Below are positions 7,862 through 13,243 of a stretch of DNA of 13,243 bases, piece by piece. The stretch is from assembly GCA_910576895.1 (NCBI GenBank), contig CAJTJZ010000046.1:12941-26183 (forward strand). Direction: 5' to 3'. This DNA is from an uncultured Lachnospiraceae bacterium (GTDB lineage: Bacteria; Bacillota; Clostridia; Lachnospirales; Lachnospiraceae). The stretch's first letter is position 1. Every line of letters begins with the position of its first letter. The notes beneath the pieces are model-generated. The model saw nothing but the letters and a program-made list of their open reading frames with translations. It searched no databases and was not told the origin of the DNA. The position numbers were made by a program, and so were the translations under genes.

Positions 7862-8581
7862 TTAAAATTTTTTCATCATGCGTATGGACATTAGGCAAGT
7901 TTCTCCATTAATAAAATGGATAATTCGGTTTTTCATATCCACTTCTTTTATATTATTTTTATTTACCAAAAAGGAACGATGACAACGTACAAAGTTATCA
8001 TCTAATGTATTTGTTAATTCTTTTATGGTGTTAGAAAATTCAATTTGCCGATCTTTTGCATGAAGAATGACTTTATGAATATTACGGGAAGTCTCAAAGA
8101 AAAAAATATCATTATAGGCTACGCTGATTTTTCGCTCACCGACTTCAATTGTATAGACCTTATATGTTTTGTTGGTTTGGAGCATATAGCGTTCCATTGC
8201 ATTTAACAAACATTCTCTGATTTTCACTTTCGCTTCCGCAGGGTTGTCTTTTAATATAAAGTCCATTGCTTCTACACGATACTGAAAAGTCATATAGCTT
8301 AGTTCAGAATGTGCAGTTATAAATATAATAAAACCACGAGGGTCAAATAATCTGATTTCCTGTGCCAGTTTCATTCCGTTTATATTGCTGGAAAGGTCAA
8401 TATCAAGAAAATAAATGCCTGTGTATTGACAGGTTTTAACCTTTTTAAGCAGTTCATAAGGATTTGCTGTATCGAAAACAAGCTGCATATCAAGTTCTTC
8501 TATAAGAACAGCATTTTGAATGGTTTTCACAATCGTTCGCCGTTGTATATGATTATCTTCACATACAAAGATATTTAACAT
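7862..8581 (-). CDS. AgrA-type LytTR response regulator
   Basis: The 239-residue protein has an N-terminal receiver domain followed by a LytTR DNA-binding domain. In the receiver, acidic residues Glu8 and Asp9 form the metal pocket, Asp60 in YFLDIDL is the phosphoacceptor, and Thr89 and Lys111 are the switch residues. The LytTR domain spans about 140-239 and includes the FFETSRNIHKV strand and the VRCHRSFLVNKNNI motif that is typical of the family. AAAGGAG at 8591-8597 (reading the minus strand) lies nine bases before the ATG and overlaps the end of the kinase gene. It should act on direct-repeat operators; the likeliest site in this window is the repeated 11-mer between 9970 and 10031. Confidence 0.93.
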   Translation of the reverse strand: MLNIFVCEDNHIQRRTIVKTIQNAVLIEELDMQLVFDTANPYELLKKVKTCQYTGIYFLDIDLSSNINGMKLAQEIRLFDPRGFIIFITAHSELSYMTFQYRVEAMDFILKDNPAEAKVKIRECLLNAMERYMLQTNKTYKVYTIEVGERKISVAYNDIFFFETSRNIHKVILHAKDRQIEFSNTIKELTNTLDDNFVRCHRSFLVNKNNIKEVDMKNRIIHFINGETCLMSIRMMKKF

Positions 8582-8587
8582 AGTATA

Positions 8588-9886
8588 TCACTCCTTTCTG
8601 GCAAAAAGCTCCATATGCTGCAAGAAACAATCCTGTTGTATTGTTGTTTCTAGTAGTACATTATGATAAGAATTGATAATTTTTTGAGCATTAGAAAGCC
8701 CAATTCCCTGATGCCCAGCCTTTGTACTAAAACCTTTTTGCTTTAATTTATAAAGCACTAGGTCATTATCCTCACAGCGATTGTTTATAATAATGGATAC
8801 GCCAGTTTTATTTTGAATAATATTTAAGCCTATTTGCGGCTGTTTTGTTTCCAATGTAGCTTCTATAGCATTATCTAAAAAAATTCCCAGTATTCTGGCA
8901 AGATCTACTGTGTCGATAAAAAAATTGTCTACTCTGTCGGGAATATCAATAATGACATCAATCCCTGATTCATGGGCATAAATCATTTTAATAGAAAGCA
9001 GGCTTTTGATTTCCAACACACCAATATTACTAAGCTGATTTAATTTGTAATTACCTTGGTCAATGAAATTCTTTGTTGGGAAAATTTTATTTTCAAAAAA
9101 TTCTTTTAATTTGTCCATATCATGATTTTCAATATAGCCAGAGATAGAAAGTAAAATATTAATATAATCATGCTTAAAGGAACGTAAACTGTTATACATA
9201 ACTTCTAAATCATGTGTGTAATCCTGTAAATCTTGTAAGGCTTTCTGTTTTGCTTGTATTTGTATTTGTTCCAGATAGGAATGACGCATAGCCAGAAATA
9301 AAAAAAGCATAACAAGCAGATACCCTGAAATATGTAATATATTATTATATATCATTTTACCAATAGAGCCATTTTGTCCCGGAATCAGATTATCAAACAA
9401 ATAGATAGTGATAAGGAACAGTAGTGCGGCATCAATCAAATACCATATTTGCTGAAGACGTAAAATGCCTTTGCCTGATAGTAATATTTTTTTAAGCAAC
9501 TTGCCACAAAATAAAGTAATAAAATAAAATAGTAAAATGTTAATGATTTCGATACCGAAAAAAATATATTGCTGGTTTAATAAAGGCAGGGAAATGAATA
9601 ATATATTCTTAAAATTTGTTAGCAGATTATCTACCATAATGCTAAGCACCAATCCTATGATACCCATACAAACATTCTGGGATGTAGTGTCTTTATAGAA
9701 AACCAATCCATAAATACAAATTGCTACTGGAATACCAAACAGACCATAAGGTATACAAGACAGAAGTGTTACAGGCATTCCTGCAAGTAACAATAGGATA
9801 TAAAGTAGGATAAATCCTTTTAGACTCATGCGTTGAGGCCATACACTACGAATGGCAAGAGAAAGCTCAAAAAAAGACAGCAGCAT
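8588..9886 (-). CDS. AgrC-like GHKL sensor histidine kinase
   Basis: This 432-residue membrane kinase has about six hydrophobic N-terminal segments (roughly residues 25-201), a coiled linker, then a catalytic core of the HPK10/AgrC class. The histidine box FKHDYINIL places the phosphorylated residue at His239. The ATP-binding part shows the N-box LDNAIEA with Asn339 and a G-box GHQGIGLSN at 391-399. An AAAGGGGG-like site at 9896-9903 precedes the ATG. It is the first gene of a two-gene minus-strand operon; its stop lies 6 bases before the regulator start. AgrC relatives usually detect cyclic peptides made by AgrD and AgrB, but neither is in the window, so its ligand may be different, supplied from elsewhere, or be the divergent microprotein. 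Confidence 0.93.
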   Translation of the reverse strand: MLLSFFELSLAIRSVWPQRMSLKGFILLYILLLLAGMPVTLLSCIPYGLFGIPVAICIYGLVFYKDTTSQNVCMGIIGLVLSIMVDNLLTNFKNILFISLPLLNQQYIFFGIEIINILLFYFITLFCGKLLKKILLSGKGILRLQQIWYLIDAALLFLITIYLFDNLIPGQNGSIGKMIYNNILHISGYLLVMLFLFLAMRHSYLEQIQIQAKQKALQDLQDYTHDLEVMYNSLRSFKHDYINILLSISGYIENHDMDKLKEFFENKIFPTKNFIDQGNYKLNQLSNIGVLEIKSLLSIKMIYAHESGIDVIIDIPDRVDNFFIDTVDLARILGIFLDNAIEATLETKQPQIGLNIIQNKTGVSIIINNRCEDNDLVLYKLKQKGFSTKAGHQGIGLSNAQKIINSYHNVLLETTIQQDCFLQHMELFARKE

Positions 9887-9921
9887 TTCATATATGCCCC
9901 CTTTCAGGATTTACTTCCCTG

Positions 9922-9950
9922 ATTATACTGTATGTGATTCTTTGTATCAA
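9922..9950 (-). promoter_or_regulatory. Sigma-A-type promoter of the kinase/regulator operon
   Basis: On the minus strand TTGATA (9945-9950) and a perfect TATAAT (9922-9927) are separated by 17 bases, near the ideal vegetative promoter. Transcription should start about 30 bases before the kinase ATG. This predicts steady expression of the two-component pair without an activator. Confidence 0.75.
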
Positions 9951-9969
9951 GCACTCTTTGCAAAAATGA

Positions 9970-10031
9970 TGAATAAATGCATGTTTTGTAAGAAAAAAAT
10001 GCACTTATTCACGAATTAGGGCATTTTATGA
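9970..10031. promoter_or_regulatory. Candidate LytTR operator: three copies of a GCATTTATTCA-like motif
   Basis: GCACTTATTCA at 10001-10011 and GCATTTTATGA at 10021-10031 are on the plus strand, starting 20 bases apart. A third copy, GCATTTATTCA, is on the minus strand at 9970-9980 and matches the first in 10 of 11 bases. The first and third copies make a near-perfect 13-bp inverted repeat (9970-9982 and 9999-10011). A tandem pair about two helical turns apart is the usual layout of LytTR binding sites. The proximal copy is centred near -47 of the predicted plus-strand transcript, where an activator would sit. Confidence 0.5.
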
Positions 10032-10058
10032 CTATTTTAAAAGAATCCTTGCTTTTTC

Positions 10059-10067
10059 TGGTATACT
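10059..10067 (+). promoter_or_regulatory. Extended -10 promoter of the microprotein gene, lacking a -35 box
   Basis: TGGTATACT contains the extended TG and a TATACT -10 box (10062-10067). The expected -35 position near 10039-10044 reads AAAAGA-like sequence with no similarity to TTGACA. A promoter of this type commonly needs an activator, which fits the repeated motif just upstream. Confidence 0.55.
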
Positions 10068-10113
10068 ATCTTGCAGTAAAAATATATTTATTTTGGAAGG
10101 GAGATATAAAGCT

Positions 10114-10287
10114 ATGAATCATTTTTTAAAAGGAATTATTGTAATGGTAGGAATTATCATTGTTAATATGATAATCAATATTGTCTGCAATATCAATGGC
10201 ATTAACTTAAATACAACTGGAATGAGTACAGTGTCGTCAATTTGTGCTATATTTATTTATGATAGATGGATTAGAAATGAAAAATAA
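10114..10287 (+). CDS. 57-residue membrane microprotein divergent from the LytTR system
   Basis: The ATG at 10114 follows GGAAGGGAG (10095-10103) at normal spacing; an in-frame TTG at 10093 would start inside that site and is less likely. The product has a hydrophobic helix at residues 4-26 and a second weaker one near 40-49, with a polar asparagine-rich turn between them (CNINGINLNTTG, 25-36) and a basic-acidic tail ending DRWIRNEK. Cysteines are at 25 and 44. I do not recognise the family. It lacks the features of AgrD (no amphipathic leader plus Cys-containing core plus acidic tail) and no double-glycine leader is seen. Context suggests it is the regulated target, and possibly a ligand or modulator, of the adjacent kinase; that is inference. 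Confidence 0.7.
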   Translation: MNHFLKGIIVMVGIIIVNMIINIVCNINGINLNTTGMSTVSSICAIFIYDRWIRNEK

Positions 10288-10299
10288 AGGGAAATATTT

Positions 10300-10336
10300 A
10301 GCCTGCTAAGATAATTTGGCAGGTTATTTGCATTTA
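10300..10336 (+). terminator. Probable terminator of the microprotein gene
   Basis: AGCCTGCTAA (10300-10309) pairs with TTGGCAGGTT (10316-10325) in a 10-bp stem with two G-U pairs and a six-base loop, 12 bases after the stop codon. The following TTATTTGCATTT is T-rich but interrupted, so efficiency may be moderate. The right arm overlaps the left copy of the 17-bp direct repeat. Confidence 0.55.
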
Positions 10337-10337
10337 A
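10321..10337. repeat. Left copy of a 17-bp direct repeat
   Basis: AGGTTATTTGCATTTAA here is identical to 12226-12242. The identity ends abruptly on both sides. The pair brackets the phosphatase and Rpn genes. Confidence 0.6.
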
Positions 10338-10353
10338 AGTAAAAATAGTTTTA

Positions 10354-10920
10354 TTATAAAAATAAATTATATTTTTGAATTCCCAAACATTTATTACCGT
10401 CAAATATAAATTTAACAATCCACGGCATTAAACCTTTTATTTCTTCAAAGTTATTATATTTAAAAGAAGTGTCGAAATAATGGATAATTGTACTTAAAGC
10501 TGTTCCATGACTACCAATGACTATATTTTTTCCTTTGTATATTTTCAGTATCTTATTAAGTGCCATAATATTGCGATTTTGTACTTCTTGCAAAGATTCT
10601 CCATCAAATAATTTAAAATTAAAATCTTCCCACTGCCTTTTACAAAAATCATCAAAATTTTCTATCCATTCGTTTCCAATTTTTCGTTCCCTAAAATCAT
10701 TAATACACTTTATTTCTGTTTTTTTTGCATCAGCAAATTCTTTTATTGTGCTAATAGATCTTTTGTATGGACTTGATAAAACAATATCAATTCCTTTATC
10801 CCATAAAAATTTAGTTACCAATTTGCTATCTTGCCAACCTTGCATGGTCAATTCACGAGTTAAATCATCATGATTATTAAAGTTTGGTTGTGCATGACGT
10901 ACAAAATAAATTATAGTCAT
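10354..10920 (-). CDS. Histidine phosphatase superfamily protein (phosphoglycerate mutase-like)
   Basis: With the start at 10920 the protein has 188 residues. That ATG is preceded by AAGGAG ten bases away, whereas the upstream in-frame ATG at 10953 has no such site. The RHG-type catalytic motif appears as VRHAQP with Arg8 and the phosphohistidine His9. Arg54 (SSPYKRS), Glu78 (FRERKIG) and His138 (GSHGT) complete the active site, so the enzyme should be able to dephosphorylate a small molecule or protein. Family members range from phosphoglycerate mutases to CobC-like and broad phosphatases; the C-terminal PWIVKFIFDG segment resembles small clostridial phosphatases. No signal peptide, so cytosolic. 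It is in the same direction as the Rpn gene, 87 bases downstream of that gene's stop, and may be read from the same promoter. Confidence 0.88.
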   Translation of the reverse strand: MTIIYFVRHAQPNFNNHDDLTRELTMQGWQDSKLVTKFLWDKGIDIVLSSPYKRSISTIKEFADAKKTEIKCINDFRERKIGNEWIENFDDFCKRQWEDFNFKLFDGESLQEVQNRNIMALNKILKIYKGKNIVIGSHGTALSTIIHYFDTSFKYNNFEEIKGLMPWIVKFIFDGNKCLGIQKYNLFL

Positions 10921-11007
10921 TTTATATTTTCTCCTTAAATAGTATTTGAACATAAATATATTTTTAGAAAAAGACGACTCCCATAGTTCTACTTGTTACT
11001 TTACTAG

Positions 11008-12141
11008 TTAAAGTGATTTGTTATAGAATTCTCTTAAATACTGATCTGCCTGCTTTTCCTTGATTCCAAGTTTTTGCTGTAAAGTTGCAAGAATCTCTTT
11101 ATTGGATTGTCCAAAACCTAAAGATAGATCTATCACTGCGTTTGCTGCTTTCGCTTCTGTTTTTGCTACTCTTGCTTCTGCTTTTGCTACCCTTACATCT
11201 GCTTTTTCTCTTTCTTCTTCTCTGATTGCCTGCTTTTCCAGTTCTTCATTATAAACTCCAAGTAACATAGCGATTACCTCCGTTTCATTTTTTAATAAAA
11301 ATTCCCTCAGCACACCCTGTTCAATACAATACTTAGCTGCTGTTTTAATAGCAGTTTCCAAATTTTTATATTCTTTTTTATATTCCTCTACTTTACTGAT
11401 AAAATAGCTATACTCTCCCAACAAACTAAGGTTTCTGTCTTCTTTTTCTTTTTTCTTTGTACTTTGTTTTTCTTTCTTTTGTTGTTTGGCTTGTTGGTAT
11501 AAACTTTCATGATGAGATTTGTACCTCACATCAATCAGTTTTACACACAATTCTAAAGAATTTTCACTTTCGTTTTTCTCAATGAAAGCATCTGACAATC
11601 GCATTAGTTTTTCTGTTATAATTTTCTTTGTACCATCTTCTCTCAAATTTTCTGTTCCATTATATAAAACAAAAAATTCTGGTTTTGGCAGTAAAATTCT
11701 CTCTTTTTTATAAAGTGCTGGATTACTGACTTGTTTTCCTTCTATTATTCTATAACCAATTAATTTCTCATATTCTTGTACTACATATAGTAATAGTCTT
11801 AATGGCATATTTTCATTAATAGTAGATTGATGTTCCGTAAAAATTAAAAAATGTCCATCTATCAGAAAGGCAACATCATTTTTCCTCTTTGTAAACAGAA
11901 CATCGTCTAACGTTACAATTTCTACAGGAGTATCTTCTGACAAACTCTTGTGATACAATGCATTGTACAATTGAATGGCTGCTGCCTTATTATTAAATAG
12001 CTTTGTAAATAAAGAGTCCTTATACTTCTGCTTTGCTTGCACTTTAATTTTGGTAGAACGAATTTTAATTGGATATCCCCAGTGTGTATTTCCTATTTTC
12101 TTTAATTTTTGGAAATTCTTTCCTTTCCGCTTGTTCTTCAT
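11008..12141 (-). CDS. Rpn-type PD-(D/E)XK nuclease (recombination-promoting/transposase-like)
   Basis: This 377-residue protein fits the Rpn/PD-(D/E)XK family often labelled putative transposase. The core starts with YKDSLFTKLF (40-49). The catalytic residues read as Asp89 (KNDVAFLIDG) and the E-x-Q of FTEHQST (Glu103, Gln105), with NMPLRLLLYVVQEYEKL after it. Rpn nucleases cut DNA and promote RecA-independent recombination. The N-terminal 35 residues are highly basic. A charged region near 225-235 (KKEKQSTKKKEKED) leads to a C-terminal coiled coil carrying heptads RVAKAEA and RVAKTEA, then a short helical tail typical of the family. AGGAG lies about eight bases before the ATG. It lies head-to-head with a truncated solute-binding gene. 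A small hairpin (10999-11015) overlaps its stop. Confidence 0.85.
   Translation of the reverse strand: MKNKRKGKNFQKLKKIGNTHWGYPIKIRSTKIKVQAKQKYKDSLFTKLFNNKAAAIQLYNALYHKSLSEDTPVEIVTLDDVLFTKRKNDVAFLIDGHFLIFTEHQSTINENMPLRLLLYVVQEYEKLIGYRIIEGKQVSNPALYKKERILLPKPEFFVLYNGTENLREDGTKKIITEKLMRLSDAFIEKNESENSLELCVKLIDVRYKSHHESLYQQAKQQKKEKQSTKKKEKEDRNLSLLGEYSYFISKVEEYKKEYKNLETAIKTAAKYCIEQGVLREFLLKNETEVIAMLLGVYNEELEKQAIREEEREKADVRVAKAEARVAKTEAKAANAVIDLSLGFGQSNKEILATLQQKLGIKEKQADQYLREFYNKSL
11153..11194 (-). repeat. Two tandem 21-bp repeats coding coiled-coil heptads in the Rpn gene
   Basis: The units at 11153-11173 and 11174-11194 differ at only two bases and encode two successive seven-residue repeats (RVAKAEA, RVAKTEA). 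A third, diverged unit follows toward 11205. In-frame 21-bp units can be gained or lost by slippage without breaking the frame. Confidence 0.75.
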
Positions 12142-12170
12142 TTCTTTTTCTCCTAAATACTAATGCTATT

Positions 12171-12199
12171 AGTGTATCACAATTCGAGACAGAGAGCAA
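12171..12199 (-). promoter_or_regulatory. Candidate promoter of the Rpn gene
   Basis: On the minus strand TTGCTC (12194-12199) and TACACT (12171-12176) are separated by 17 bases, about 30 bases before the Rpn ATG. The matches are partial (3 and 4 of 6). The site lies inside the 5' part of the solute-binding protein remnant, so it may have been recruited by chance. A small CTAAT/ATTAG hairpin lies downstream in the leader. Confidence 0.35.
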
Positions 12200-12628
12200 C
12201 TGATTTATTCTGTTTCCCTGATTAAAGGTTATTTGCATTTAACATATGATTATCAAAAATCCTTAAGCGTAGATGAAAGTGATGGATTTCCCACAAGAAA
12301 GGATGTATTAGAAAAAAAGTTGGAATATGCACAAGCAAAGAAACAATACAAGGATCAAGATGGAACAGTAGTAAAACCAATTCATAGCAGTGTGGGATTT
12401 GATGGGAAGAAAATAAAATTAAGACCATTAAATAAAAAAGAAGTTGCTGTAATAAATGAAATGATTCAAAGAGTTGGTATTTCTTCAGGTTATAATGAAG
12501 CAGTAAAGGATATTATGGATATTGTAATGGAAGAAGTAGAAAGTTATTATGCTGGAGATAAAACAGTAGAAGAAGTAATGGAAATTATACAAAATAGAGT
12601 GAAGATTTATATAAGTGAAAATTCATAG
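12173..12628 (+). pseudogene. C-terminal remnant of a family 1 extracellular solute-binding protein
   Basis: An open frame from just after a TAG at 12170-12172 to the TAG at 12626-12628 encodes about 150 residues. It resembles the last third of ABC-transporter sugar-binding lipoproteins, which are normally some 420-480 residues. Recognisable parts are EQLIYSV followed by GYLHLT (equivalent to the GYLPVT of the family), the FPTRKDVLEKKLEYA helix, LRPLNKKEVAVINEMI, and the terminal EEVMEIIQNRVKIYISENS helix. The lipoprotein signal and most of the ligand-binding lobes are absent, and the only possible starts are internal (TTG at 12233), with no convincing ribosome binding site. No permease genes are nearby. 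It is most likely a non-functional leftover from a deletion or insertion whose boundary lies near 12170-12190, next to the Rpn gene. Confidence 0.7.
12226..12242. repeat. Right copy of a 17-bp direct repeat
   Basis: AGGTTATTTGCATTTAA is identical to 10321-10337. In this copy it encodes the GYLHL part of the solute-binding protein remnant. Confidence 0.6.
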
Positions 12629-12635
12629 AATGGAA

Positions 12636-12690
12636 AAAATGAAAGAAATATAGTATCCAACTATTACATATTTCTTTCATTTTATTTTCA
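12636..12690 (+). terminator. Terminator after the solute-binding protein remnant
   Basis: AAAATGAAAGAAATAT (12636-12651) and ATATTTCTTTCATTTT (12668-12683) are exact complements in a 16-bp stem, followed by TTTTATTTTC. The stem is mostly A-T, so it is long rather than GC-rich. It isolates the remnant from the gdhA region. Confidence 0.65.
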
Positions 12691-12790
12691 TCCCTAAATT
12701 AAAACTATATTCTGAAAAATATCTAAAAGTTTTATAAAGACAGATTAATATAGAAACAGAAAAATGTAAAGAAATTTTCTAAAATTTTCC

Positions 12791-12819
12791 TTGATTTTTT
12801 TTCTTAAGCATATTATAAT
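12791..12819 (+). promoter_or_regulatory. Distal gdhA promoter (P1)
   Basis: TTGATT (12791-12796) and a perfect TATAAT (12814-12819) are 17 bases apart. A start near 12826 would give a leader of about 200 bases before gdhA. Confidence 0.6.
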
Positions 12820-13016
12820 GTGAAACAGCGAAGGACAAAGGTGTCACTTTACATTTTAATTTATAATAATCATAGATACTACGATTATTGTAAATGTGTG
12901 TTTTGTGTTGCCTTTTTTTGATTTTGTCAAAATTACTAAAATATCAATTTGATTTATAAAATTATTTTTAGTAGTATGACAGGTCTAAGCATTTTTATCA
13001 ATAAAGAAAAAATAAA
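12820..13016 (+). other. gdhA leader region with hairpin and dyad
   Basis: This stretch has no gene. A 25-base hairpin, AATAATC with GATTATT (12865-12889), has an inner three-pair stem and one mismatch. It is enclosed by ACATTT (12851-12856) and AAATGT (12892-12897). A T-run follows at 12913-12919, some 15 bases after the outer stem, too far for a classical terminator. A 13-base dyad ATTTTGTCAAAAT lies at 12921-12933, just upstream of the second promoter, where a repressor or activator could bind. I recognise no known riboswitch here: there is no T-box sequence and no glutamine motif. Confidence 0.4.
12949..12977 (+). promoter_or_regulatory. Proximal gdhA promoter candidate (P2)
   Basis: TTGATT (12949-12954) and TAGTAT (12972-12977) are 17 bases apart, giving a short leader of about 46 bases to the gdhA ATG. 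The -10 matches 4 of 6 bases, weaker than P1. Confidence 0.4.
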
Positions 13017-13029
13017 AAGGAGAATGATC

Positions 13030-13243
13030 ATGGGTTACGTTGAAGAAGTATATGCACAAGTTGTAGAGAAAAATCCTAGCCAGCCAGAATTTCATCAGGC
13101 AGTGAAGGAAGTATTAGAAACATTAAAACCAGCAATTGAGGCAAATGAGGAGCTTTACAAAAAAGAAGCTATTTTGGAAAGACTTGTAGAGCCTGACCGT
13201 CAGCTTATGTTCCGTGTTCCATGGGTAGATGATAAGGGACAGA
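13030..13243 (+). CDS. gdhA: NADP-type glutamate dehydrogenase, N-terminal part (3' end outside window)
   Basis: The 71 residues present match the start of bacterial hexameric, NADP-type glutamate dehydrogenase, which makes glutamate from 2-oxoglutarate and ammonium. Typical features are the helical N-terminus with VVEKNPSQPEFHQAVKEVL, the ILERLVEPDR segment and the MFRVPWVDDKG strand that leads into the substrate-binding domain. The catalytic lysines and the nucleotide-binding fold lie beyond the window edge, so the cofactor is assigned by similarity of this N-terminal region only. AAGGAG at 13017-13022 lies seven bases before the ATG. It is preceded by two promoter candidates and a folded leader, suggesting regulated transcription according to nitrogen supply. 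Confidence 0.92.
   Translation, partial: MGYVEEVYAQVVEKNPSQPEFHQAVKEVLETLKPAIEANEELYKKEAILERLVEPDRQLMFRVPWVDDKGQ

Noticed and set aside
10114..10287. Microprotein as an AgrD-type autoinducer precursor
   Set aside because: There is no amphipathic leader plus short Cys-containing core plus acidic tail, and no AgrB protease gene is adjacent.
10517..10873. Plus-strand frame of 118 codons opposite the histidine phosphatase
   Set aside because: It is fully antisense to a gene with all catalytic residues in place and lacks a ribosome binding site.
11153..11194. Short tandem repeats as a CRISPR array
   Set aside because: There are no spacers; the units are contiguous and in frame within a coding gene.
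11060..11254. Plus-strand Ala/Ser/Phe-rich frame opposite the Rpn C-terminus
   Set aside because: Its repeats are the shadow of the heptad-coding units on the other strand.
12155..12183. TTGTGA-17-TATTTA as the Rpn promoter
   Set aside because: The -10 would overlap the ribosome binding site, leaving transcription to start inside or after it.
12820..13016. T-box or glutamine riboswitch in the gdhA leader
   Set aside because: No T-box consensus (AGGGTGG-type) or recognised glutamine-binding motif is visible; only simple hairpins are seen.

Overview
The window is AT-rich chromosomal DNA whose gene content (ribosomal silencing factor RsfS after a YqeK-like gene, a DUF6320-type zinc-ribbon membrane protein, an Agr-type LytTR two-component system, a family 1 sugar-binding protein remnant, NADP-type glutamate dehydrogenase) and strong AGGAGG-like ribosome binding sites point to a gut-type Clostridia, most likely Lachnospiraceae. 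The genus cannot be fixed from the sequence.

Layout. Positions 1-484 hold the end of a probable yqeK and a complete rsfS, a conserved core pair. Positions 485-716 hold no gene but are packed with at least six hairpins and two mutually exclusive pairings, richer in GC than their surroundings; this is a candidate structured RNA or dispersed extragenic repeat. Positions 747-3799 are a tight three-gene operon: an HSL-type esterase, an HxxxDG acyltransferase and a six-segment membrane protein with a zinc ribbon. Positions 4034-5734 encode a PAS-like/GGDEF/EAL protein whose GGDEF signature is degenerate but whose EAL site looks intact, followed by a CgeB-like glycosyltransferase (5801-7054) and an AIM24/TIGR00266 protein (7110-7790), closed by a good terminator.

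From 7862 the content looks accessory. A minus-strand AgrC-like kinase and AgrA-like LytTR regulator form an operon with a near-consensus promoter. Diverging from it is a 57-residue membrane microprotein whose promoter has an extended -10 but no -35. Three copies of an 11-bp motif lie between them, two of them 20 bp apart in tandem just upstream of that weak promoter. This is the arrangement expected of a LytTR-activated gene, and no agrB or agrD is present. Next come a minus-strand histidine phosphatase and an Rpn-type PD-(D/E)XK nuclease, bracketed by an exact 17-bp direct repeat whose right copy lies inside the C-terminal remnant of a solute-binding protein gene.

The last 400 bases before the partial gdhA (13030 onward) hold a terminator, two candidate promoters and a folded leader.

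The best candidates for something undescribed are the divergent LytTR/microprotein unit and the multi-hairpin element after rsfS.
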